Of a DNA stretch of 64,000 nt, positions 13,201 through 22,648 are shown one piece after another. Made by a program: the position numbers and the translations under genes. The first letter of the stretch is position 1. Every line of letters starts with the position of its first letter. A model generated the notes under the pieces. It was not told the DNA's origin, ran no database searches, and saw only the letters and a program-made list of their open reading frames with translations. This DNA is from Calamus simplicifolius (taxonomy: Eukaryota > Streptophyta > Magnoliopsida > Arecales > Arecaceae). Location: assembly GCA_900491605.1 (NCBI GenBank), contig UESW01004240.1, positions 228,349 to 292,348 of the forward strand. Reading direction: 5' to 3'.

Positions 13201-16200
13201 TCGAATTTTTATGTAAAAATTTTAAAAATAAATTTTAAATTAAAATAAAATATATTTTCAACTAAAAATTTAAAGGATTTTTATATAATTAGGATAATAT
13301 TGTAAATATGTATTATAAGGGTAAAATAGTAAAATTAAGTAAGCTCGATTAAGCTCGCGAGCTTTTCGAGCCAAGTATTTTAATACTCAAACTCAACTCG
13401 ATAATATACTCGAGCTCGACTTGATAAGCAGCGAGTCGATTTTGAGTATTTTTCAAGTCGATTCGAGCTACTCGCGAGCTATCTCGACTCAGTTACACCC
13501 CTCTAATGCAAGGCATAAAGTGCTAAGAGCTAGACGCTTCTTATATCCTAGAGTGCACTTAAGTAATGAGACAATAGGTGTCAAAGTTTTAGGTATTTCT
13601 TATACCTTAGGTAAGGTACCTTCATTTAGATATATGATGTGAAAAAGTCATGATTTGAAGTACAAAAAAAATTATACCTTTCTTAATAAGCTATATTTAT
13701 AATATTTTTTTGTTCTATCTTATATATTAAAATATGTTGACTTTATGATATACCATCACATACATAATTATTTTTCTTATCCTACAAAAAAGCTAAAAAT
13801 TAAAAGAGAGTGATGGAACACAGAAAATTATGCTATCATTAAAAAAAAAAGAAGACATCAAGGAATTATATATCTCACTTGAGAAAGAGGAGGCTTTTCA
13901 TTGAACTAATAGACTAAATATATCACATTGTAATTTTTTTTATCTTATTTCTATTATGTGTTATAAATCTTTCTCATATAAATTATTCTATCATTTATTT
14001 CAAAAATATGCACCTCACTTCACTCAGGCACGTGCCTGCACGTTGCGCCTTGCATTTCGGCTCTAAGAGCCCTTTGCGTTTAAGTGCGCCTAACACTTTT
14101 GACAGCATTGGTGTTCAAAATAGTCTCCACATTTGTGCATGGTACTTAATTGTGGAGCAAGCCATGCTACTATACTTTTTTAAGTGTCCAAAATATTCTC
14201 CATGCTAAAACCATTTCGAACAATGTGGACCAATAGCTATAACTGCTGCAATTTTTATTTATGCTTATTTTAATACGTGAAACCCTTACAAAAAAAAGAA
14301 ATATTTGATAATTTGCATTATGGATCTCTCATTGAAGCACTTCTATGTGATGTTACTACATGAAGCTGAACCATTTTACTTGCTTCTTGGTGGGCTTTTG
14401 GCAGTGTTTGAAATTTGTTACACGATAAATTTTATGATAACCTTTACTATCCTATAATGCTCCTTATTGTTGTTCAATTACTCACGATTGACTACCTATT
14501 TTACTTGGATGAAAGTATATGATTTAATATTGGGTTTCTGTAAGATTGGTGAGATACATTGCATTTATCAAAAATGTCCTAGAAACCACATATAAAAGCA
14601 ATGATTTCATAGTCCTTAACTGTTTTTCACGCTTAGAGAATGTGTAGAAAAGTTGCAGCTTCTGAGCACCACTGAGGAACGATCGCGTAGATTAAATGAA
14701 GTTCCTGAAATACATGCTGACCCACATATGGATCCGGATTATGAGTCTGCTGAGGAAGAAGTGGATGATAAAAAAGGAGGTACTGTGCCTCTTGGGTGTG
14801 GTGCATTCTAGTTGCGGTTTTGCAGTTATTTCTTATGTTTTAAATTATGGTACTTTGCGTTGTATGCTTGCAGATAAGTACAGTCAATCGAGGGAATCTT
14901 TGTCTCGTAGGAAGGGAAGGGATTTTTTTCCTCCTGGCAGAGGGACAGGATCAAATTATAATTGGAATGATGCATCTAAAAGTTCAAGCAGCAGCCGGGT
15001 TTTAAGCAGAGGCTCATTGGCTGACGATGCACAAGACAAAATGGATGCCTTCGATGGTGGTGGGGATAGGACGAATGATTTATCATGGAATCAAGGTAAG
15101 GATGTACAGTGGACAAACAGATGGGGAGCACCAAATAGCCAAGCAAGTGCAACTGCTCTTGAGGCTGGTATTTCGAATAATAACCAACTTGTTACGAAAC
15201 CTGGAAATACATATGGTATTACACCTGAAACAACATCGGCATCTGTTCCTTCTAGACTTCCGGTACCACCAAACATAAATGAGAATGATAAGGTCTGGCA
15301 CTATAAAGACCCAGCTGGAATTGTCCAGGGACCCTTTTGTATGGTACAGTTGCGCAAGTGGAATAAATTCTTCCCACCTGAGTTGAGGATATGGCTAACA
15401 ACTGAGAAGCAAGAAAATTCTGTATTATTGACCGATGCAATGAATTCCCAGAATGGCTTACCACAGCAGGAGACTCAGCATAACAGCTATCCTCAATCTA
15501 CAAATTTTGCTGGTGCAATGGGTAATAGAGATGATAGATATGAAGGCGGCTTGAGAAGGACTCATGATTCCACATTAGTAGGCATGCGGAGTGGAAGCAG
15601 CTGGAGTGCAAGCCAGAATGATGCTACTTTCTCAACTGCTGTTAACGCACTGCCAAATGCTGTTAGATGGGCTACACAATCAACTAACTTGTCTGCACCG
15701 GAAATGGAGCTTGTCAAGGGCAATAACGCTTGGTATGACCACCCCTATGGGCATAGCAGCCCCAGACCTATAGCCCCATCTTCTGGGAATCCATACCAAC
15801 TGCCATCTTATCAAGGTGGAGGGGATCAAGGAAATGCTGGTAGATGGAACAGAGGCCAGGATCATGGAAGTGCATGGAATTCAGATGGGCTTAGGGGGTC
15901 AAGGCCTAGTGGTCAGGGTTATGAAAGTCAACTTTCTAATTGGAGCTCTTTAAACAAGCAATCTCAACAAACATTTGAAGAAACCTGGAAGGCCCAACCC
16001 GCAAATGATTCTAATCCAGCTGCTTCCAGCCCACAGCCAGGTAGGAGAGACTGGACTAGTGTTCAAGGTTCTTTACATACAGCTGCGTCGACAACTGCTT
16101 CTATTCAGACTGTAAGCTCTGGCTGGGGCACCACCCCAAGTACTAGATTCAGTGGGGCACATCAATTACCCACAGCAAATCCGGATGGGGTTTGGATGTG

Positions 16201-17697
16201 CCTAAACTTTCTGTGTCTCAGGGTTCGTGGACTGTTGCATCTGCTTCTGTGCCTAGCATGAGTAGAATGGCTGATATGGATATTGCCCAGATTCCTGATA
16301 TGGTAGATCGTTTCAGTAATCCTCTGCTATCCAGTCAGCAGAAACCTTCTGAATCTAATGAACCAAATATTTTGGAAAACCATTCAGCTCTTTTAGCCCT
16401 GAACAAAGAAACACTTTCTTCAAATAATGCTACAGTTCCGGGTGGCTCTGCCATAAACAAGAGCCAGAGCTTTGAAAGTGATTGCCCTAGTCCAACTCCA
16501 AGATATGATAGGCAGGAGTTTTCTGTACTTCAGCCTAATGAACCTGCCCCTGCTTCTCTTGCATCTGGACCATCGGATCCACATACTCACCTTTCACCTA
16601 AAGTAGATAATATGCAACTGCTGTCAAGGGATTCGGTTGATGAGGTAGCGGATAAAGGTACTTTCTCTGAAAAACAGAATAAGCAGCCTTCTCTGGCAGG
16701 CGTGGAACAGAAGGTAGCTGATCCTGCCTCAAGTTTTAAACCCACAGCTGAATCTGATGTGGTGGAGCTCACTTCAGCTCAAAGATCAGATGCTTCGTCA
16801 GCTCCCAAGCCAGTGTCTGAACTGCATGGATGGGCACCTGCTTCAGCTCAGAAACAGGAATCAAAGGATTCTAATTCGGTTCCTGCACCTCCACAGAGAG
16901 ACCTGAGATTCTCAGGTCTCGAGCCTGTAAAATATTCTAATTGGGAAGGCCCGCAAGATATGGCCGGCGGCGAGACGTCATTGCCATCTCCAACCCCAGC
17001 TTCTAGGCCTTTTGGATGGGATAGTGTTGCTGATTCTACCAGAGGTAATATCCAAAACAATCAATTGGTCTTTGTTGGATGGTTTTAATTTTCTGAAATA
17101 TTTTTCCCATGGAAACACAGATGCTACCACGGGTTGCAGAACGCCAGGACGGGTTAGTTCCAATGCAAACACTGATTGGGAAGCAGCAGCACAGGGAAAT
17201 ATGAACTTAAACTTGGGTTGGGAAGCATCAGCGCAGGGTAACCTAACGAGTCCTGGTTTGAGTGCACCTGTCCAGGGAAACTCAAACCCAAATACTGGTT
17301 GGGGAGCACCTGCCCTGGGAAACTCGAACCAATATTCTGGTTGGGGCGTACCACCACAGGAAATGCAAATCAGAATCTTGGCTGGGGCGCACAGACGCAG
17401 CAGGGTAATACAGATGCAAATGCTGGTTGGGGAATGGGGAACAATAGGAGCTGGAATTTGCCAGCTGGGGATCCTGATAGCTGGGGTGCTCAACGGAAGC
17501 AACATGGAGATAAGTATCCAGGGGGCAGGGAATCAGGGCATGGTGGAGGGAGAATCTCATGGAATAAGACTTACTCTGCTAGTGGTGCGGAGGCATCACG
17601 ACCTCCTCCGAGAGGACAAGGGCAGAGAGGAGTGTGCAGGTTCCATGAGAGTGGACACTGCAAGAAAGGTGCATCCTGTAATTATCTGCATCCATGA
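329..17697 (+). CDS. NERD: NERD / CCCH zinc finger 44-like protein, 3' eight exons (5' part outside window)
   Basis: Exons inferred at 329-1250, 1398-1525, 8448-8507, 8600-8650, 8819-8889, 14631-14779, 14874-17044 and 17121-17697; all phases agree if one base is added near 16190 and one near 17360. That gives about 1376 visible residues. Domain order: the post-PHD block (NSWEYLFKEYW), SWIB at residues about 110-195, Plus-3 about 256-400, GYF about 601-650, a long Ser/Pro-rich linker, GW/WG repeats about 1185-1320, and a terminal C-X7-C-X5-C-X3-H finger ending at the TGA at 17695-17697. This is the architecture of Arabidopsis NERD (C3H19) and C3H44. NERD is known as a GW-repeat, PHD-finger chromatin protein linking Argonaute and RNA-directed DNA methylation; that function is transferred by family, not shown here. 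Which paralogue this is cannot be decided because the N-terminus is missing. All introns are GT-AG except the fifth, which is AT-AC. Confidence 0.88.
1398..1525 (+). CDS. NERD: NERD-like exon: Plus-3 domain, middle part
   Basis: Acceptor CTATACAG and donor GAG/GTTAGT. The two leading bases complete the codon left by the previous exon, giving VVGTQLFAEKYKIGKKTTD, which is typical of the Plus-3 domain of this family. The exon ends in phase 0 and is followed by a 6.9-kb intron. The next three short exons (8448-8507, 8600-8650, 8819-8889) complete the domain with EECKRLRQSIKCGLISRLTV, GDVLKKARVLQAVRVDA and a Lys/Arg-rich helix. Confidence 0.82.
3857..4588 (+). mobile_element. hAT-related non-autonomous element with TTTCG-rich inverted ends
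   Basis: The ends are imperfect inverted repeats: TTATCAATTTCGTTTCG at 3857-3873, and its near complement at 4572-4588. The subterminal regions are rich in TTTCG or CGAAA. Inside, after a splice-acceptor-like TTTTATAG, the frame ending at 4344 encodes an acidic tail (DPLSLDNIDLLDEW, then EEPGLLDGEDLSW). It resembles the extreme C-terminus of plant hAT/DUF659 transposases as I remember them. It looks like a deletion derivative that kept the last exon of its transposase. No clear 8-bp target duplication was found. Confidence 0.5.
4069..4344 (+). pseudogene. Remnant of hAT-type transposase C-terminus
   Basis: About 90 codons of acidic sequence end at a TGA within the element at 3857-4588. It has no catalytic or dimerisation core, only the acidic tail that follows the hAT dimerisation domain in related plant proteins. 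Base composition and reading frame are intact, so it may be a recently deleted copy. The assignment rests on remembered resemblance. Confidence 0.4.
5345..5615. repeat. Dispersed repeat rich in GGTATGG/CCATACC
   Basis: A stretch with repeated GGTATGGT and ATACCGA words in both orientations. The same vocabulary occurs inside the tandem units at 9911-11094 and at about 50325-50480, so it is probably one dispersed family. Exact ends were not found. Confidence 0.4.
8448..8650 (+). CDS. NERD: NERD-like exons 8448-8507 and 8600-8650: end of Plus-3 domain
   Basis: Two short in-phase exons of 20 and 17 codons, separated by a 92-bp GT-AG intron. Acceptors TTTTTCTAG and TGTCTGTAG; donors GTG/GTAATG and GCT/GTGAGT. 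They encode the conserved tail of the Plus-3 domain: ECKRLRQSIKCGLI followed by GDVLKKARVLQAVRVDA. Both are too short to be found as open frames but are well supported by phase and family resemblance. Confidence 0.82.
8819..8889 (+). CDS. NERD: NERD-like exon ending at a U12-type donor
   Basis: The exon follows TTTTTCTAG and reads WLESEKLRLSHLRDRASE then TGRRK plus two bases. No GT donor fits the protein. Instead, ATATCCTTT begins directly after the last two coding bases. The codon is completed by the G at 14631, restoring RRKELRECVEK, a strongly conserved family string. This fixes both ends of the AT-AC intron to the base. Confidence 0.85.
9911..11094. repeat. Three tandem copies of a 360-407 bp unit
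   Basis: Copy 1 starts at 9911 (CCTGTCTTATCCCTATCCC), copy 2 at 10318 (407 bp later), and copy 3 at about 10731, lacking the first 48 bp or so (360-bp period). They are nearly identical, differing by a few substitutions and a one-base indel, so the duplication is recent. The unit includes a TATGTTGTACTGG...GGTATGGGG region related to the dispersed repeat above. Confidence 0.9.
11510..12420. repeat. AT-rich low-complexity tracts
   Basis: Two blocks, about 11510-11830 and 12127-12420, consist almost wholly of ATTATA/TATAAT words, including a short TA microsatellite near 12130. No coding content. Confidence 0.7.
12731..12820. repeat. 30-bp minisatellite, three units
   Basis: Units start at 12731, 12761 and 12791, each with GAGTGCCACATGTCC. 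Because the period is divisible by three, it leaves chance open frames on both strands. Confidence 0.85.
13030..14110. mobile_element. Outer hAT-type non-autonomous element (MITE-like), interrupted
   Basis: The left end CAGTGTTGTCAAAGGTGCG pairs with the right end CACTTTTGACAGCATTG as imperfect terminal inverted repeats. The flanks GTATCCAA (13022-13029) and GTGTTCAA (14111-14118) agree at 6 of 8 positions, fitting a decayed hAT 8-bp target-site duplication. Subterminal GCGCC and AAGGC words are typical of this MITE style. It holds the younger insertion at 13063-13505; without it the element is about 630 bp. Confidence 0.65.
13063..13505. mobile_element. Inner hAT MITE with exact 8-bp target duplication
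   Basis: The element starts TAGGGGTGTAAT and ends TTACACCCCTCTA, the classic hAT terminus. It is flanked by ATGCAAGG on both sides (13055-13062 and 13506-13513), a perfect 8-bp duplication. The interior is dominated by GCTCGA/CGAGTC words and AT-rich filler, with no coding capacity. It sits inside the outer element at 13030-14110 and is therefore younger. Confidence 0.9.
14631..14779 (+). CDS. NERD: NERD-like exon after the AT-AC intron
   Basis: The first base completes the glutamate codon opened at 8888-8889. The exon encodes LRECVEKLQLLSTTEERSR, an acidic stretch with HADPHMDPDYESAEEE, and ends before GTACTG in phase 1. The acidic DPDYES block is a recognisable family landmark between the Plus-3 and GYF domains. 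Confidence 0.84.
14874..17044 (+). CDS. NERD: NERD-like large exon: linker, GYF domain and Ser/Pro-rich region, with one frameshift
   Basis: Acceptor GCTTGCAG, donor AGAG/GTAATA. It opens with a basic SRRKGRDFF block, then a low-complexity Ser/Asn linker. The GYF domain is at about 15293-15445, with WHYKDPAGIVQGPF and a conserved LLTDAM end. After it come long Ser/Gln/Pro-rich stretches. As written, the frame runs into a stop at 16259-16261. The downstream frame (from 16192) continues in the same style without a gap, so one base is missing in the G run at 16187-16190. With it restored, the exon ends in the phase required by the next exon. The GYF signature itself is altered (see findings). 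Confidence 0.82.
17121..17697 (+). CDS. NERD: NERD-like last exon: GW/WG repeats and CCCH finger, with one frameshift
   Basis: The exon follows ACACAG in phase. It encodes imperfect repeats of about 18 residues, each with a Gly-Asn pair and a Trp-Gly or Gly-Trp pair (NLGWEASAQGN, NTGWGAPALGN, QNLGWGAQTQQGN, NAGWGMGNN). GW/WG repeats are known as Argonaute hooks in this family. The C-terminus has an Arg/Gly-rich patch and then a CCCH finger with Cys-X7-Cys-X5-Cys-X3-His, stopping two residues later. One base is missing at about 17359-17360 (GG where the repeat needs GGG); without it the frame would lose the last repeats and the finger. Confidence 0.82.
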
Positions 17698-20470
17698 TTA
17701 GAGCTGTCAAAAGATTTCGATTTTTTTTTTTTTTTTGCTATTTCTCATCTTGTACAGCATAATAACCTTGATAGCTGATGTAAAATCACGAAAGCTATGC
17801 TTTATCATGCCTGTAGAACTTTCTTACAGTTGGATGGGTGTGTACGATTTTTTGTCCAGTTCTTTGCACCCTCTCTCCTGTTTGTATGATGATATGCCAC
17901 GAACAGTGAAAGAAGGCATGCAGCTTCTTGCTTGCGAAGGTGCACTGGAAGAAGATATTGGACAGCTGCTGCAGAAATCTCATGCAAAAAGCTGGTATTG
18001 ATGGCATCCAACTGTGATGGCTGGATTACATTAGACCAATATATCCATCTGATTCGTCAGAGGATCCGTTAGGGAAAGATACGAAATTCTGATGTCTTTT
18101 TTTTTTTTTGTGTCCAGCTAGCTGACCGATGCCTCACATTTGAAGAGGAGCATGTCATCCTACGTATCCTTGTAAAATGTGATTTCCTTAATATGATCGA
18201 ATAACTAAATATTTAAATATTTTAAATATAAATTTACAATATTTAAATATTAATTTACATAACAAAAGACAATTTTATATTACGTTATATTATTATTTTT
18301 TATTATCAAATATGACATAGGCAGAAAAGATTTAAGCTTTGATGCTAATTCTTCTTTCACAATAAAGCGCTCTTATTAATATTCTTACATATTTACTAAT
18401 TTAATTTTAAAAATAAAATAATTAGCATGAATAATGAGCACGATAAAGCAGTAAGTAACGTCCATTTTAATTAAATAATTTATATGATAAATTCTTAAAT
18501 TTTATTACTAAACATGCCATGTATATAATAAGTTATAGTGTAAAATACAAAAAAAAAAAAAATTACAATTTTAAATATATTAACTCATTTCAGCAATCTG
18601 AATATGCTCATGATACAAACTCCATGGGCAAGATATCAAAAGGAATATAACATCGATAACCCTAGCGGATGGGATATTGGATATAGATAGTTGAGGGTCA
18701 TGATCAAAATTAGATTCTATAGCATCCATATATAATTTTTGATAATAAGATTAATATATAAATATGCATTTAGAAAACGTATGCTCATTAAATTAATAAA
18801 TCATATATTAATAAATTATATTCTCTTGATTTTAATATTTTACTTAAAATGGGTTTATATAAAATATTTAAAAAGATGAGTAATCACTTATATTACAAGC
18901 GGGTCATAAAAATCTTGATCAACTCATCTGAAAAGGAGTGCCATCACTTATATTATAAGTACGAGCAACAACAATCCTAATTAACTCCAAATATTTGGTT
19001 CGAATTTATCGCCCAAATTAATTTGATTAGCATGTAATTAAGTCCGAAATTAATCTCTTAAATGCTGTACATCCCCACGTTAATTATGACAATAGATACA
19101 AGAAATCTACGCTCAATTGTACATTAGGAAAATTGATATTAATGAAAAAATTAATACTAATCAGTTCAATGATACATTAGGGTGAGATCCATATGCCCAA
19201 ACCCCTTCTTCAGCATCATCCTCAAAAATGACACCGGTCTCGGTTAAGAAAGAAAGAAACGAAGAATGGATAGAGAGAGATAGATAGATGAGAGAGAAGA
19301 GAGAAAGATAAAAAGAAAAAGAGAACGTGAGAACGAGGAAGAAAGTTCAGGACTCCTATTTGAGTGGCTAAACTAGCGGTGTAGAGCGTTTTGCTCAGTC
19401 AAGCCAAGTGTTTCCTCTTGATTAAGGGATGGAAGGTCATATTCCGACGCTAGAAGATCCTTATTTCTTTCATCTCCCTCTCACCTTGAGTAGGATTGGA
19501 CCGATGGACCGTAGCCATCCACATAAGAAACAAGGCAATCAAGGAATCATGATGAACGATAGCTGGAGATATGAATAGAGAAGAGAGAAGGAAAAGACTT
19601 GCTCATGCAGTCGGTGTAGCAAGCGCACATTAGGTTGGTTGCTCATACGTACGATGCGCAACAAGGATTATTGAACATTGCACGCGTATTGATATTAGTG
19701 CAGTAAATTCTGCATAAGCTGCATCATTTCTCATTAGTCTACGTAGATTTTACATGATTTGATACTACATGATTGGCATAATAGAGCGAAATAGCAAAAT
19801 ACGATCTTAAGTTTTAAGCATGATATACATTAATATTTATTTTTTTAATTTATGGATATTAAAATATATTTTTTTTAGCCTATTTCTATCTGTCATTATG
19901 CTTAAATTTTGCTAATAAAAAATTCTTTTTGATTCTAAAATATTTTTTTATTTAAATATAAAAAATTTAATTTAGATTGAAGCGTTTTTTTTTTTTTTTT
20001 GCTTTTAAATGTATTCTTATTAATGCATATCATTTTAAAAATTAAGATCATATCCTTTCTATTTTGTTTTATCGTATTTAAGTTATGTAAAAATCATATG
20101 AACCAATAAAGAGAAGCCACGCAATCCACGTAGAATTTGTTGTACAACCCAAAAATAAACGAGGTCGGCTCGCCGGGAACCAAACTTAAGAGCGCAGGGG
20201 CTTTAGCCCGATTGGCTGACACCAACGAGAACTTGAAAATATATTTTTTAAACTTCACCGACATATCTTGATCTTGATCGCAAATAGACGATACAATGTG
20301 AGGCCTGGCTGAACCGCACTGGTCTGAACCGAACCTGGGAAACAGTTGGTTTTTTTTTTTTTTTGGGGAGGAGGGGAGGTTATCGCGAGCGATTCAGGTG
20401 TCCACATCGTCACGATCTTCGATCGGCAGAGGGTCAAGATGATTTAAAAATTAAAACAACTTGAATCCCT
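17698..20470. other. 3' flank and AT-rich spacer, no gene recognised
   Basis: The first few hundred bases after the stop are probably the 3' UTR of the NERD-like gene, including a T run at about 17721-17738. From about 18180 the sequence is AT-rich and noncoding. A purine-rich tract lies at about 19244-19345. I see no coding exon, RNA gene or clear mobile-element ends. Confidence 0.5.
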
Positions 20471-20474
20471 CCTC

Positions 20475-20781
20475 CTCTAGTCTCAGTATCCCGAAAGGAG
20501 GAGCTCGGAAGAAGAACGGAGAGGCTCTTCTTGGTTTCTTTGTTCAGTTTCAAAATCAGAGTGGAAGCTGTAAATCGCCTTCGTCTTCCACCTCTCTGGC
20601 ATCGCTCTCTAGCAGGTAACCTTCATCCTCCCTCCCATTTCCTGTGTTCTAGCTTAGGGATGGTGAGAGTACGGTGGATTTTTGAGTTCTAGCTGGATTT
20701 ATGGGTGGCTCTGTTGCAGGGAGAAACAGAGCATCAGGCTCTTCTTCGCCGGCACTCTTCCTCTCTGGCGACGAAATGCAG
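20475..20781 (+). promoter_or_regulatory. Orphan promoter / 5' UTR-like block with possible start ATG CAG
   Basis: A TATA-like ATTTAAAAATT at about 20441-20452 is followed by a CT-rich, GC-raised stretch. There is a plausible donor GCAG/GTAACC near 20616, an acceptor TTGCAG near 20720, and a short exon whose last six bases are ATGCAG before GTGAGG (20782). This is how many plant genes begin: a UTR intron, then a minimal first coding exon. No convincing next exon was found; transposons begin at 22545. Confidence 0.35.
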
Positions 20782-22544
20782 GTGAGGATCTTTAACCACC
20801 CGTGCATTCTCTTCAGTTTATTCCTAGCAAGGGTCGTCAGTGCTTGCCTGAGATCAGATTAAGGTTTGGCCGTGCCCTGTTCTTGGGTGGTGTTCACGGT
20901 CCCTATGGCCATGACTGATGGTCGATCCGAAACCTAGAGTTGATCGGACTCTTCCTAAGACCAAAATCCGACAATAGTCGGAGGTTAGGAAGAGATCTAT
21001 CCTTTTAAGTCCCTTTGATTTCATGATTTCTCACCACCTAATGTGTAGTGCTCTATTTTGAAAATAAAAATCTGGTTGCCTATGCGTTGAATCGGAGCCT
21101 AGGACCCATTGGATCTCTACCGGAGAGAGATCGGGCCGTGGAGTTTGGATGTGTAGGAATATACCTTGTTTTTGGCGGAAACGAATCATCGAGGGCTATC
21201 AGAGTCCTCAGCGCATCCACATTCTTAAGCCGCGGCGTCGATAAAAGAAGAAGAGGAAGAAGAAAATCTTGTCTTCATAAACCCTTCTACACAGAAGACA
21301 CCTTCGATCTTCTCTATCTCTTATAGAACGAGATCGATACTTGAGAACAGATCGGTTAGAGCGATGCAAAGAGTCCCTGGAATGCAAAGAGTCCCGCCTC
21401 ATTAAAACTCTTGGGATTCTATGTGGGCGCCCACTTGGCACCCAGGCCAATAGGATGTTTTGCCGATGGTGCTAGTGCCGGCTAGGTTAGTCCAAGGGAG
21501 GAAGGTGAGGTCTTCCGTGCGAACCGGCTGAGTAAGCCTGAAATCTTTTGAACTGGTTTCGCAAATCAGGAATGACTTTAAATCGGCTCAGCCAATTCAA
21601 GCCTAGAGAGTAAACTGATTGAACCTAAGCTGGATTGGGACCTAATACGATATGACTGCTTAAAGACCGATTCATTTAAGGGCAGGTTCGAACTAACGTA
21701 TAACTTTGGGTTAACAATTAATATGATTGTTTGAGCTAGCTGACCCTTGTGAGCAAAACCCAGTCCTAATCTGGGTTGAGATCCAGGTTAATTAGATATT
21801 AACTCAAGATTTAGTCCAACCAAATCCAAGTGTGTTATGGATGGGGTCTAGGCTTATGTTAGGTAGATCATAAGAAAATTTAATATTAGCTGTCATGATT
21901 TTGATTGTAAAAATTAAAATTGAAATATTGTGATCTAGGTGGCTAGCACCCAAGTTTATTTGATCCCATCTTGTGAATCGACAAATAAGGTAAGCGGGCT
22001 AATTATAAATTAATATATTTAATGAATTACCTAATTCTAAATATATTTTTATAATTATTAAATAATATTAATGTTTAATTTTGCACTATTAATTGAATGC
22101 TAGTAATTATTCTGTTATTAGTTTTTTATAATTAAATTTTATTGCTTAATTATGTGCAATGAAATATTAAATCTTAATGTTGCTTATTGGTTAATTTCCA
22201 TAATTATTTATTACGAAAATCACCTATACAAATAAGTGGAATATAGATGTTAAACTTATATTATTAATAATAACTGTATTATTGCCAAAAAATTATATGA
22301 ATAATTAAATAATGAAATAATTGAGTATAAATGAATATAGAATGATAAAACCCAATACCCTCAATCCTACTATAATAGAACTTGATGATATTGAGATCTA
22401 TCTTATAAAAGATATATAGAGGATATATCTGTAATTTACAGGGTTAAATATGATGATCTAACTCTATCCATAGGGATATATATGACCGTAGTATATTTGT
22501 GAAAAAATGATATTCGAACTTAAAATGATGACATGACAACTTAG
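20782..22544. other. Noncoding stretch, no gene recognised
   Basis: If the block to its left is real, this would be intron sequence. It becomes AT-rich after about 22000. Short open frames (for example 21048-21326) lack codon bias or domain resemblance. Confidence 0.4.
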
Positions 22545-22648
22545 GAATACTCAACTCATCTCATCTAAGCCTTTTTCTAATTATATGCGGTCAGCTACTA
22601 CATCAACGTGCTTCCTCCACTATACTCTATCCAGGACTAAGTTAATAC
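22545..22648 (-). mobile_element. LINE/RTE 3'-end fragment, left half
   Basis: AATACTCAACTCATCT through CTCTATCCAGGACTAAGTTAATAC matches the 3' end of the RTE element at 52475-52583 in the same order. The match stops abruptly at the LTR start (22649) and resumes at 34129, so the copia element inserted here. Confidence 0.7.

Larger units (their letters stand above)
8890..14630 (+). other. NERD: 5.7-kb U12-type AT-AC intron
   Basis: The 5' splice site is ATATCCTTT at 8890-8898, matching the minor-spliceosome AT-AC donor consensus. The 3' end is TTTTTCAC with AC at 14629-14630. A near-perfect U12 branch motif TCCTTAAC lies at 14613-14620, with the likely branch A 11-12 bases before the splice junction, the spacing expected for U12 introns. 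The flanking exons join in phase. The intron also contains a tandem duplication (9911-11094), AT-rich tracts and nested hAT elements (13030-14110). Confidence 0.9.

Noticed and set aside
16187..16230. A tiny intron explaining the frame change near 16190
   Set aside because: The only GT-AG pair here would be about 30 bp, too short to splice, and the bases on both sides are needed for family-like protein.
17012..17701. Reading the first GW frame to its own end at 17701 as the true C-terminus
   Set aside because: After about 17360 it loses the repeat pattern, while the other frame keeps it and ends with a perfect CCCH finger.
21048..21326. 92-codon + strand open frame after the orphan gene start
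   Set aside because: No acceptor linking it in phase to ATG CAG and no recognisable domain.
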